A stretch of 64,000 nt of DNA, from positions 1 through 64,000 of the forward strand of contig DASTRY010000039.1 in assembly GCA_035760965.1 (NCBI GenBank), given 5' to 3'. The stretch is from JADGHX01 sp035760965. GTDB lineage: Bacteria > Pseudomonadota > Gammaproteobacteria > Steroidobacterales > Steroidobacteraceae. The translations under genes were made by a program, and so were the position numbers. Below are positions 54,925 to 63,001 of this stretch, in pieces. The notes under the pieces are model-generated. The model ran no database searches and was not told where the DNA came from. It saw only the letters and a list, made by a program, of their open reading frames with translations. Each line of letters opens with the position of its first letter. Positions within the stretch are counted from its first letter, which is position 1.

Positions 54925-56636
54925 TGGGCCGCAGGCTGCCGACCTGCGGCAGGCGCGTCAACGCTGAACGCCGCAAACCCGATGTTGAACCGCCAGGGCT
55001 GCCCCGCCGCGCGCCGCCCGGCGACCAGCGCATCGGCAAAGGCAAACGCGCCGGGATGCAGGTCGCGCGCCGCGACCGGACGTTCGTCGATGTCGAGATA
55101 GGCGTGATCGCGCTCGGTGAAGCTCGGCCAGGGCGGCATGCCCGGCGCCGCGGGGACGCCGGTCCGGACGAAGGAGGTCCAGTAGCTCGACATGGCCTGC
55201 GACAGCTCCGACTCGGCGCTCGCGCGCGGCGGCTGCGGCCAGTTCGGCGCGATCTTCGGGAGCACGTCGAGCCGCTCGAAGACGTACGGCAGCTCGCTGG
55301 CGTGGAACGCCGCGAGGTCCCGCGCGTGCTGTGTCGGCGTGCTGTGCCTGAAAAAGTACAGATAGGCCGGCTGCCCTGCCGCGGCCTGCTGCCGGACGAC
55401 GTACTGCGCGGCAAAGCCGTACAGGCCATCGCGAATCGAAGCCATGACGTCGGCTCGCGGGTCCGCTCCGGGATACACCGCCAGGTAGGCATCGGCCTGC
55501 GCACCGAAGCGCCGCCGTACGTCTGCCACGTACGCGGCCTGCGTCTCCGGCGCTTTCGGCATGAGGAACAGCAGCGAGCGAATCTCGCCCTCGTTGAATC
55601 CTGCGAGCACGGGCACTTTCGCCTGCTCGCCGCGCGCGAACGTCTCGGCGAGCTGGCGGGTCAGCACGACGCCGTCGATCACGGGCTCGGGGAGCCAGCC
55701 GGTCGCGACCCCGGCCTGGAAGAGCTTCACCAGATCGGCCGCGCGCAGCGCCGCGGCATTCGATGCAACGCCTGCAGCTTGCGCGAGCGCCTCGCCCGCC
55801 GCTTCCGCGGAAGGCAGGCCGTACGATGCCTCGTGCAGCGCGCGATACGACGGCATGTACCCGCTCTGCGAGATCGCCTTCGCAAACAGCCCGCGCGCGA
55901 CCGGACTCGAAAGCAGCGCGATCACGCTCAGCGCGCCGGCCGACTCGCCTGCGATCGTGACCTGCGCGGGATCGCCGCCGAATGCGCCGATGTTGTCGCG
56001 CACCCAGCGCAGCGCCTCGATCTGATCGAGCAGTCCGTAGTTGCCCGACAGATGCTGCGGCGATTCGGCGCTCAGCGCCGGATGCACGAAGTAGCCGAGG
56101 AGCCCGAGCCGATAGTTGATCGAGACGAACACGATGCCTTGCCGCGCCATCGCGAGGCCGTCGTACATCGCCTCCGAGCCGCTGCCTCCGACGAGCGAGC
56201 CGCCGTGAATCCACACCATCACGGGCAGTTTGCGCGCACCCGCGGGCGCCCAGACGTTCAGGGTCAGACAGTCTTCGCTGGTCGGGAGCGGGCCGCCGTA
56301 ATAGACGCTGGTCGGTTGCGCAGGCGGCTGCAGGCAGGCAGGCCCGAACTTCCGAGCATCGCGAACGCCGCTCCAAGCAGGCGCCGGAACCGGTGCGCGC
56401 CAGCGCAGCTCGCCCACGGGCGGCTTCGCATACGGGATGCCTTTGTAGCTAACGACTGTGCCGCCCGCTTCGGCCGCACCCTGCAAAACACCGGTGCTGA
56501 TTCTGACTTGCGGCCCTCGTGATCGCGTGTCACTCGCGCCGAAGGCAGGCAGCGCCGCTGCGGCGACGGCGAGGCAAACGGAAAGGGCCGCCCCTCGACA
56601 TCGTCCTCGCCGCCAAGCCAATCGAGCCCCCGCCAT
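54921..56636 (-). CDS. Type-B carboxylesterase
   Basis: This is a secreted serine esterase of 571 residues. The signal peptide (about residues 10-33) is followed by the family motifs VSYKGIPYAKPPVGELRW, EDCLTLNVWAP, MVWIHGGSLVGGSG and the nucleophile elbow IAGESAGALSV. The acid and His regions (FNEGEIRSL, FHASELPYVFE) are present. It hydrolyses carboxylic esters before or after import. Its ATG at 56636 lies 16 bases after the TonB receptor stop and its end overlaps the TetR start by 4 bases, so it is second in the operon. Confidence 0.93.
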   Translation of the reverse strand: MAGARLAWRRGRCRGAALSVCLAVAAAALPAFGASDTRSRGPQVRISTGVLQGAAEAGGTVVSYKGIPYAKPPVGELRWRAPVPAPAWSGVRDARKFGPACLQPPAQPTSVYYGGPLPTSEDCLTLNVWAPAGARKLPVMVWIHGGSLVGGSGSEAMYDGLAMARQGIVFVSINYRLGLLGYFVHPALSAESPQHLSGNYGLLDQIEALRWVRDNIGAFGGDPAQVTIAGESAGALSVIALLSSPVARGLFAKAISQSGYMPSYRALHEASYGLPSAEAAGEALAQAAGVASNAAALRAADLVKLFQAGVATGWLPEPVIDGVVLTRQLAETFARGEQAKVPVLAGFNEGEIRSLLFLMPKAPETQAAYVADVRRRFGAQADAYLAVYPGADPRADVMASIRDGLYGFAAQYVVRQQAAAGQPAYLYFFRHSTPTQHARDLAAFHASELPYVFERLDVLPKIAPNWPQPPRASAESELSQAMSSYWTSFVRTGVPAAPGMPPWPSFTERDHAYLDIDERPVAARDLHPGAFAFADALVAGRRAAGQPWRFNIGFAAFSVDAPAAGRQPAAQ

Positions 56637-56652
56637 CACGCTCCCCGCTTCG

Positions 56653-58962
56653 TCAGAATTGATATCCGACCCGCACACCGAAGGTCCTCGGCCGCACGAT
56701 CGCATAGCGGCTGTCGATGAACGCTTCGGGATGGATGTACACGACCCCGTCGCTGTTGCCGACGTTCTCGACGTACAGCGTCGCCGTCATCTTGCCGAAG
56801 CCGGCACCGGTCTGCACGTTCGCGTAGGTGTAAGAGTCCGTGAACCCGTAGAGCGGGCTCGGCGTGCCCTGCGTGCCCGGCGAGTTGGGGAAGCCGTTCG
56901 GGAACGAGCCGACGTGCTGGATCTGGAAGCTCGTGAATCCGGTCGTCGTGCCGCCCAACTTGTAGTTGTATGCACCGTAGAACGAGCCCTGCAGATGCGG
57001 GGAGGCGAGCCGCGAGCCCTTCACGGCGCCGGAGATCACCGCCTCCTGCGGCGAGAGCTCCGTCACCTTGGCGCGGTTCACCGAGCCGTTCAGGCCGAAG
57101 AGCAAGCCGTTCACCGGCATCACGGTGATCTCGGCCTCGACACCCTTGCTCTCCGCGCGCCCGACGTTCGTCGCGAACTGCACCGAGTCCGAGGGGCGAT
57201 TGGCCTGGACCTGAATGTTCCGCCAGTCGATGTAGTACACGGCGAGATTCGTGTTCAGCTTGCCCGCGAGCCAGCGGCCCTTGAGACCGATCTCGTAGTT
57301 CGTCAGATCGTCCGAGCCGGCGCCGGGAGGAATGACGAGATCGTTCGGGTTCACCGTGCTGACGCTGCCCGCGCGCGCGTTGTAGACCGGCGTGCGATAG
57401 CCCGTCGCCACCGTGACATAGGTCGTGAGGTCGCGCGAGGGCTCGTAGATGAAGCTCCCCTTCCACGACGTGCGTTCCGCCGAAGGGAAGTGATTGGTCG
57501 CCGCCGGGATCGGCGTGAGCGCGAGCGGGCCGCGGATGCCGAACAGTGCGTAGGTGAAATACGCCGTATTGAAGCCCGCCTTCGTGTCGACCGTGCCGCC
57601 GTACTTGCCGCGACGCAGACCGCCGCTGATGGAGAGCTTGTCCGTGAAGTGATACGTCACGTCGCCGAACGCAGCGAGCTCGTACGTGCGCGTATCGTTG
57701 CCGAAGGCGCTGAACGTTCCGTCGCTCGGCAGGCCCGTGATGCCGCGGGCGCTGAGGAAGTCCGCGCTCGACTGATCCAGGCCGTCGAGATCGACGTCGC
57801 GATGCAAGTAGAAGCCGCCGAGCACCCACTCGAGCTTGCTCGTCTGGTTCGACACCAGCCGCATCTCCTGCACGAACGTGCGGGCTTGGAAGCTATCCAG
57901 CAGAAAGAACGGCACGGTGCCGCCGAACGTGCCGGCGAGGTCGACATCGAACAGGCTGTCGGCGATCGAGTAGGTCGAGGAGCTGGTCAGGTCGGCCAAG
58001 TCGAAGTGATAGTCGAGCGTCGCGTTGTAGATCTGAGTCTTCGAGGTGTAGAGATCGGGCCGCGTCGAGAGGCGCTTGCGTTCGCCGAGCTTGGGATTCA
58101 GCAGCGAGGCATCCTGCGGATGGCTGTCTTCGTAGGAGCCGAGGAGCCGCACGCGCAGCCGGTCGGTCGGCTTCCAGAGCAGGATGGCGCGGCCGCCCGA
58201 GTCCTTCAGCGAGTTCGAGTTCTTGACGCCCGTCCCGATGTTGTCGATGTAGCCGTCCTCGTCGCGGTGGAAGCCGACGACGCGCAAGCCGAGTGTGTCC
58301 GCGACCAGCGGAACGTTGATCATGCCGTTGTAGCGCTGGCGCGTGCCGCCGCCGTCGGGCGTGTGGCCGAGATCGACGAGCGCGGACGCATCGAAGTCCG
58401 TGAGGTCCGGGCTGTGCGTGAGGATGCGCAGCGCACCCGATAGCGAGCCGGATCCGAACAGCGTGCCCTGCGGACCGCGCAGGAACTCGACGCGCTCGAT
58501 GTCGTACAGGTTCGGGTTGAGGGTCACCGTGTTGCCGATCGTGGTGAGCGGCAGCTCGTCGAGATAGGTCGTGGTGGTGGTCTGCAGACCGGCGCCCCAG
58601 CCGTTGGTGGAAATGCCGCGCGCGGTGAGGCGCGAATTGTTGTCGCTCGCCACGTTCAGCACGGCGCCGGGCGTTTCGCGCGCGATCCCCTCGTAGCCGA
58701 CGATGCCCTTCTGCGTCAGATCGCTCTGCGAGAACGCGGTCACGCTGAGTGGCACGTCCTGCAGGCGTTCGCTGCGGCGCGTGGCCGTGACGACCACCTC
58801 ATCGAGGGTGGTCACGCCGCCGCTCCCTTCGTCGGAGCTGGACGACGGCGCCGCGACGGATGCATGGGTTGCGCCATTGGGCGCGGTACGGCTCTGGGCG
58901 GCAGCGGTCCCCGCTGCGACAACCGGCGCGAGCAGCGCCATCGTGTAGGCCAAGCGCTTCAT
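56653..58962 (-). CDS. TonB-dependent receptor heading the ester/lipid operon
   Basis: The protein is 769 residues: signal peptide (MKRLAYTMALLAPVVAAGTAAAQ), TonB-box-like LDEVVVTATRR, plug (SVTAFSQSDLTQKGI, VEFLRGPQGTLFGSGSLSGALRI) and a barrel ending FGVRVGYQF. The pattern (RRSERLQDVPLSVTAFS) is the receptor type common in Steroidobacter and Sphingomonas relatives that feed on hydrophobic or aromatic compounds. It has no STN domain. The ATG at 58962 has a GGGGGAAG site. A TetR-type palindrome lies 42 bases upstream. Confidence 0.94.
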   Translation of the reverse strand: MKRLAYTMALLAPVVAAGTAAAQSRTAPNGATHASVAAPSSSSDEGSGGVTTLDEVVVTATRRSERLQDVPLSVTAFSQSDLTQKGIVGYEGIARETPGAVLNVASDNNSRLTARGISTNGWGAGLQTTTTTYLDELPLTTIGNTVTLNPNLYDIERVEFLRGPQGTLFGSGSLSGALRILTHSPDLTDFDASALVDLGHTPDGGGTRQRYNGMINVPLVADTLGLRVVGFHRDEDGYIDNIGTGVKNSNSLKDSGGRAILLWKPTDRLRVRLLGSYEDSHPQDASLLNPKLGERKRLSTRPDLYTSKTQIYNATLDYHFDLADLTSSSTYSIADSLFDVDLAGTFGGTVPFFLLDSFQARTFVQEMRLVSNQTSKLEWVLGGFYLHRDVDLDGLDQSSADFLSARGITGLPSDGTFSAFGNDTRTYELAAFGDVTYHFTDKLSISGGLRRGKYGGTVDTKAGFNTAYFTYALFGIRGPLALTPIPAATNHFPSAERTSWKGSFIYEPSRDLTTYVTVATGYRTPVYNARAGSVSTVNPNDLVIPPGAGSDDLTNYEIGLKGRWLAGKLNTNLAVYYIDWRNIQVQANRPSDSVQFATNVGRAESKGVEAEITVMPVNGLLFGLNGSVNRAKVTELSPQEAVISGAVKGSRLASPHLQGSFYGAYNYKLGGTTTGFTSFQIQHVGSFPNGFPNSPGTQGTPSPLYGFTDSYTYANVQTGAGFGKMTATLYVENVGNSDGVVYIHPEAFIDSRYAIVRPRTFGVRVGYQF

Positions 58963-59003
58963 TCTTCCCCCTCGTTTTTTGCCGCTTCGATCACAGCCTA
59001 AAC

Positions 59004-59025
59004 ATTGACTGACGAGTAAGTCAAT
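59004..59025. promoter_or_regulatory. TetR-type operator palindrome in divergent promoter
   Basis: ATTGACT and AGTCAAT are perfect inverted repeats around an 8-base centre that adds a further matching AC...GT pair (18 of 22 bases symmetric). It lies in the 104-base spacer between the divergent TonB receptor and FadJ-like genes. Each arm contains TTGACT, close to the -35 consensus, so a bound dimer could block both promoters. The TetR gene inside the minus-strand operon is the obvious partner. The match is by sequence symmetry and position. Confidence 0.75.
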
Positions 59026-59066
59026 ATTAAAAGCAGTCGTGGCCGCCACGGGGGGGACGCGTTTCG

Positions 59067-61157
59067 ATGACGATCCAGTACGAAAATGCAGGCGGAGTTG
59101 CCGTCGTCACCATCGACCGGCCGCCGGTCAACAGCCTGAATCAAGCAACCCGGCAAGCGCTGCTGAGTGCGCTCCGTCGGGCGCTCGACGAGCGCGACGT
59201 CGATGCCATCGTGATCTGGGGCGGCCCACGCGTGTTCTCCGCGGGCGCGGACATCGAAGAATTCGCCGCAGGGGTGGACGGCGCTGTATATGCGAGCCCC
59301 ACCCTCCCCGAGGTGATCGACGCACTCGATGCCGCCGGCAAGCCTACCGTCGCGGCGATTGCAGGCGCGTGTCTCGGAGGCGGACTCGAGCTCGCGCTCG
59401 CATGCCACGCGCGCGTGTGCTCCGCGGACGCGAAGCTCGGATTGCCCGAGGTCAAACTCGGCGTACTCCCCGGCGCGGGCGGAACGCAGCGGCTGCCGCG
59501 ACTCATCGGTGTCGATCCGGCGTTGCAGCTCATCGTGTCGGGCACAGTGGTCGACGCCCAGCGCGCCGAGCAGCTCGGCATCGTTCGCGTCGTTGCAGGC
59601 GATCTGCTCGATGCCGCTCGCCGGGATGCGCGCGCGCTGATCGGCAAGCCGATCAAGCGCGTCAGTGATCTGCCGGCGCGCCTGCGTGCGGGCGAAAACG
59701 CGGAGCGATATTTCAGCGCGCAGCGCGCTGCTCTGAAGCAACCGCTCCCGGCGCCGCTCGCCTGCATCGAGGCGGTGGAGTGCACGCTGAGCGAGCCGGT
59801 GTCCGTCGGTTCGCGTCGCGAAGCCGCGCTGTTTCGTCAGCTGCTGCAGACGCCGGAATCGAAAGCGCTTCGCTATGCATTCTTCGGCGATCGAGCGGCC
59901 GGCAAGCCGCCGGCATCCGTTCACGGATCGGCGGAACGCCCGATCGCGAACGTCGGCATCGTCGGCGCCGGCACGATGGGCAGCGGCATCGCCATCTGCT
60001 GCCTCGATGCAGGATTCGCGACGACGCTGATCGACGTCACACCCGCAGCGGTCGCGGCGGCCCGCGCTCGGATCGAAGCGCACTATGAGCAACTGAAGAA
60101 GAAGGGCCGGCTCGACGCAAACGCCGCCGCTGCACGCATGCAGCGGCTCGCCACCGCGAGTGACTACGCGGCGCTCTCCGGCTGCGACCTCGCGATCGAG
60201 GCGGTTTACGAGGACATGGCCGTCAAGCAGCAGGTCTTTCGCGAGCTCGACCGCGTGCTCCGCGCGGACGCCGTGCTCGCATCGAACACCTCGACGCTCG
60301 ATCTGAATCTCATCGCCGCGGTGACGAGCCGCGCGCAGGATGTCGTCGGGCTGCACTTCTTCAGCCCCGCGAACGTCATGCGCCTGCTCGAAGTCGTCCG
60401 CGGCAAGGCGACTTCGGAGAGCACGCTCGGCGCGGCGTTGCGGTTCGGTAAGTCCATCGGCAAGACCGCCGTCGTGACCGGCGTGTGCGACGGCTTCATC
60501 GGCAATCGGATGTTCGAGGAGTATCTGCGTCAGGCGTACGCGCTCGTCGACGTGGGCGTGACGCCGTATCGGATCGACGCGGCGCTCGAGGCGTGGGGCA
60601 TGGCGATGGGCCCTTTCGCCGTGATGGACCTCGCCGGCGGCGACATCGGCTGGGCCATCCGCAAGCGGCGGCGGATCGAGCAGCCGGATCGACCCTACTC
60701 GCGCTTCCCGGATCGCGTGTGCGAGCTGCAGCGATTCGGGCGCAAGACCGGCGCCGGCTACTATGCGTACGACGCGAGCGGCCGGCGCTCGCAAGACCCG
60801 GAGATCATGCAATTGGCGCACGAGCACGCGCGCGCGATCGGACGGATGCGCACCGACGTCTCGGACGAAGAGATCGTCGAGCGCTGCATCTTCGCGCTGG
60901 TGAACGAAGGCGCGAAGCTGCTCGAAGAGCAGATCGCCGAGCGCGCCTCGGACATCGACGTCGTCTACCGCAACGGCTACGGATTTCCGGCTCACCGCGG
61001 CGGACCGCTGTACTTCGCCGACGCGGTGGGGCTCGATCACGTCCTGCGCGCCATGGCGCAGTTCCGCTCCGGATACGAGGAATGGTTCTGGGAGCCCGCC
61101 CCGCTTCTCGTCGACGCCGCGCGGCGCGGCGTTCGCCTCACCGACGCCGGCAGGTGA
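59067..61157 (+). CDS. Bifunctional enoyl-CoA hydratase / 3-hydroxyacyl-CoA dehydrogenase (FadJ-like)
   Basis: The protein is 696 residues. The N-terminal crotonase domain (about 1-200) has both catalytic Glu residues, E108 (GGGLELALAC) and E128 (LPEVKLGVLPGAGG), spaced 20 apart as in FadB. The dehydrogenase domain (about 295-690) has the NAD motif from G300 (GAGTMGSGIA), and the catalytic His H430 in VGLHFFSPANVM. The C-terminal halves (GFIGNRMFEEYLRQAY and YRNGYGFPAHRGGPLYFAD) are typical. It performs two steps of beta-oxidation. It is divergent from the TonB receptor and 4 bases before the acyl-CoA dehydrogenase. Confidence 0.95.
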   Translation: MTIQYENAGGVAVVTIDRPPVNSLNQATRQALLSALRRALDERDVDAIVIWGGPRVFSAGADIEEFAAGVDGAVYASPTLPEVIDALDAAGKPTVAAIAGACLGGGLELALACHARVCSADAKLGLPEVKLGVLPGAGGTQRLPRLIGVDPALQLIVSGTVVDAQRAEQLGIVRVVAGDLLDAARRDARALIGKPIKRVSDLPARLRAGENAERYFSAQRAALKQPLPAPLACIEAVECTLSEPVSVGSRREAALFRQLLQTPESKALRYAFFGDRAAGKPPASVHGSAERPIANVGIVGAGTMGSGIAICCLDAGFATTLIDVTPAAVAAARARIEAHYEQLKKKGRLDANAAAARMQRLATASDYAALSGCDLAIEAVYEDMAVKQQVFRELDRVLRADAVLASNTSTLDLNLIAAVTSRAQDVVGLHFFSPANVMRLLEVVRGKATSESTLGAALRFGKSIGKTAVVTGVCDGFIGNRMFEEYLRQAYALVDVGVTPYRIDAALEAWGMAMGPFAVMDLAGGDIGWAIRKRRRIEQPDRPYSRFPDRVCELQRFGRKTGAGYYAYDASGRRSQDPEIMQLAHEHARAIGRMRTDVSDEEIVERCIFALVNEGAKLLEEQIAERASDIDVVYRNGYGFPAHRGGPLYFADAVGLDHVLRAMAQFRSGYEEWFWEPAPLLVDAARRGVRLTDAGR

Positions 61158-61161
61158 CCCG

Positions 61162-62979
61162 ATGTCCTCGCTCGTGCTTTCGCGCCGCGACGTCGACTTC
61201 CTGCTCTACGAGTGGCTCGATGTCGTCCGGCTGACCGAACGGCCCGCGTTCGCCGATCACTCACGACAGACATTCGACGCAGCGCTCGACACGTATTCGG
61301 ACATCGCGCACGCCGAGTTCGCGCCTCACAACAAGAAAGTGGATCGCGAGCCGCCGCGGTGGGACGGCGACCGCGTCGTATCGGTGCCCGAGCAGCGCGC
61401 GGCCTTGCAGGCGTTCGCGGCAGCGGGGCTGCTGGCTGCGTGCGAGGACGAATCGCTCGGCGGCATGCGCCTGCCCTACGTCGTCGAACGCGCGGGGCTC
61501 GCCTTCGTGCTCGCCGCCTGCCCCACGACGGCCGCGTATGCCTTCCTCACGATGGCAAACGCGAACCTGCTGCGGACTCACGGCACGGCTGCGCAGGTCG
61601 CGCGCTTCGTGCGCCCGATGCTCGACGGCAGATGGACGGGCACGATGTGCCTCTCCGAGCCGCATGCCGGCTCGTCGCTTGCCGACATCACGACGCGCGC
61701 CGAGCGGCGAACCAATGGCACGTACCGGCTCACGGGCAACAAGATGTGGATCTCCGGCGGCGATCACGAGCTCGCCGAGAACATCGTTCATCTCGTGCTC
61801 GCGAAGGTGCCCGACGAGCGCGGCGCGCTGCGGCCCGGCGTCGGTGGGATCTCGCTGTTCGTCGTACCGAAATACGTCGTCGATGCGGACGGCACGCGCG
61901 GCGAGCGCAACGACATCGTCGTCGCCGGCTTGAATCACAAGATGGGTTACCGCGGCACCTCGAACTGCCTGTTGAACTTCGGTGAAGGGCGTCATCGACC
62001 CGGCGGTCGGGCGGGAGCCGTGGGCGAGCTGATCGGCGAGGAAGGCCGCGGGCTCGAGTACATGTTCCAGATGATGAACGAGGCCAGGATCACGGTGGGC
62101 CTTGGAGCCGCAGCGATCGGCTACACCGGATATCTGCACGCGGTCGACTACGCGCGCAATCGTCGTCAGGGACGCTTGCCGTCCCAACGAAACCCGGAGT
62201 TGCCGCCCGTGCGGCTCATCGACCATGCCGACGTGCGCCGGATGCTGCTCGCGCAAAAGGCGTACGTCGAAGGTGCGCTCGCGCTCGTTCTGTTCTCCGC
62301 GTCGCTGGTGGACGAGGTGCGCACCGCCGCTCCCGACGACGCGCGGCGCGCACGCCAGCTTCTCGAGCTGCTCACTCCGGTGTCGAAGAGCTGGCCTTCC
62401 AAGTGGGGCGTCGCGGCCAACGATCTCGCGATACAGGTGCACGGCGGCTATGGATACACGCAGGACTACGACGTCGAGCAGTTCTATCGCGACAACCGCC
62501 TGAACCCGATTCACGAGGGCACGTTCGGCATCCAGGCGATCGACCTGCTGGGGCGCAAGGTCTGCAATGGAGATGGCACGGCGCTCGCCGATCTCGGCGC
62601 GCGCATGCAGCGCTCGATCGAGCGCGCCGCCGCCATCGCCGAATTGAGCGAAGAAGCTGCATCGCTGCGCGATGCGTGGTCGCGCGTGCTCGCAACGACG
62701 GCGACCCTGCGCGCCATACCCGATGCGACGTTGCGCCTCGCGAACGCCTCGTGCTATCTCGAAGCGTTCGGGCACGTCGTGGTCGCGTGGCTCTGGCTCG
62801 ACCAAACGGTGACGGCCGCGCGCGCGAGCGCGGAATCCGACGCCGCGTTCTATCGAGGCAAGCTCGCCGCGTGCCGATATTTCTACAGATGGGAGCTGCC
62901 GCGAATCGATCGCTGGCTGCGGCTGCTCGCACCCGTGGACCGCACCCCGCTGGCTACGCAAGACGCCTGGTTTGGCTGA
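61162..62979 (+). CDS. Acyl-CoA dehydrogenase (large DmdC-like type)
   Basis: This is an FAD-dependent dehydrogenase of 605 residues, the longer class with a C-terminal extension. Motifs are CLSEPHAGSSLADI, LTGNKMWISGGDH, NHKMGYRGTSNC, and the catalytic base E452 in NPIHEGTFGIQA. The VHGGYGYTQDYDVEQFYRD motif is normal. It catalyses the first oxidation of beta-oxidation. It follows the FadJ-like gene by 4 bases, so they form a two-gene operon. The acyl chain preference cannot be read; members act on short to long or thioether acyl-CoAs. Confidence 0.93.
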   Translation: MSSLVLSRRDVDFLLYEWLDVVRLTERPAFADHSRQTFDAALDTYSDIAHAEFAPHNKKVDREPPRWDGDRVVSVPEQRAALQAFAAAGLLAACEDESLGGMRLPYVVERAGLAFVLAACPTTAAYAFLTMANANLLRTHGTAAQVARFVRPMLDGRWTGTMCLSEPHAGSSLADITTRAERRTNGTYRLTGNKMWISGGDHELAENIVHLVLAKVPDERGALRPGVGGISLFVVPKYVVDADGTRGERNDIVVAGLNHKMGYRGTSNCLLNFGEGRHRPGGRAGAVGELIGEEGRGLEYMFQMMNEARITVGLGAAAIGYTGYLHAVDYARNRRQGRLPSQRNPELPPVRLIDHADVRRMLLAQKAYVEGALALVLFSASLVDEVRTAAPDDARRARQLLELLTPVSKSWPSKWGVAANDLAIQVHGGYGYTQDYDVEQFYRDNRLNPIHEGTFGIQAIDLLGRKVCNGDGTALADLGARMQRSIERAAAIAELSEEAASLRDAWSRVLATTATLRAIPDATLRLANASCYLEAFGHVVVAWLWLDQTVTAARASAESDAAFYRGKLAACRYFYRWELPRIDRWLRLLAPVDRTPLATQDAWFG

Positions 62980-63001
62980 CGCTCGTTAGGCTGCGACGAC
63001 G

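Noticed and set aside
56458..58443. 661-residue plus-strand open frame antisense to the TonB receptor
   Set aside because: Composition is that of a codon-position shadow (Arg, Val, His, Asp) and the TonB receptor is complete on the minus strand.
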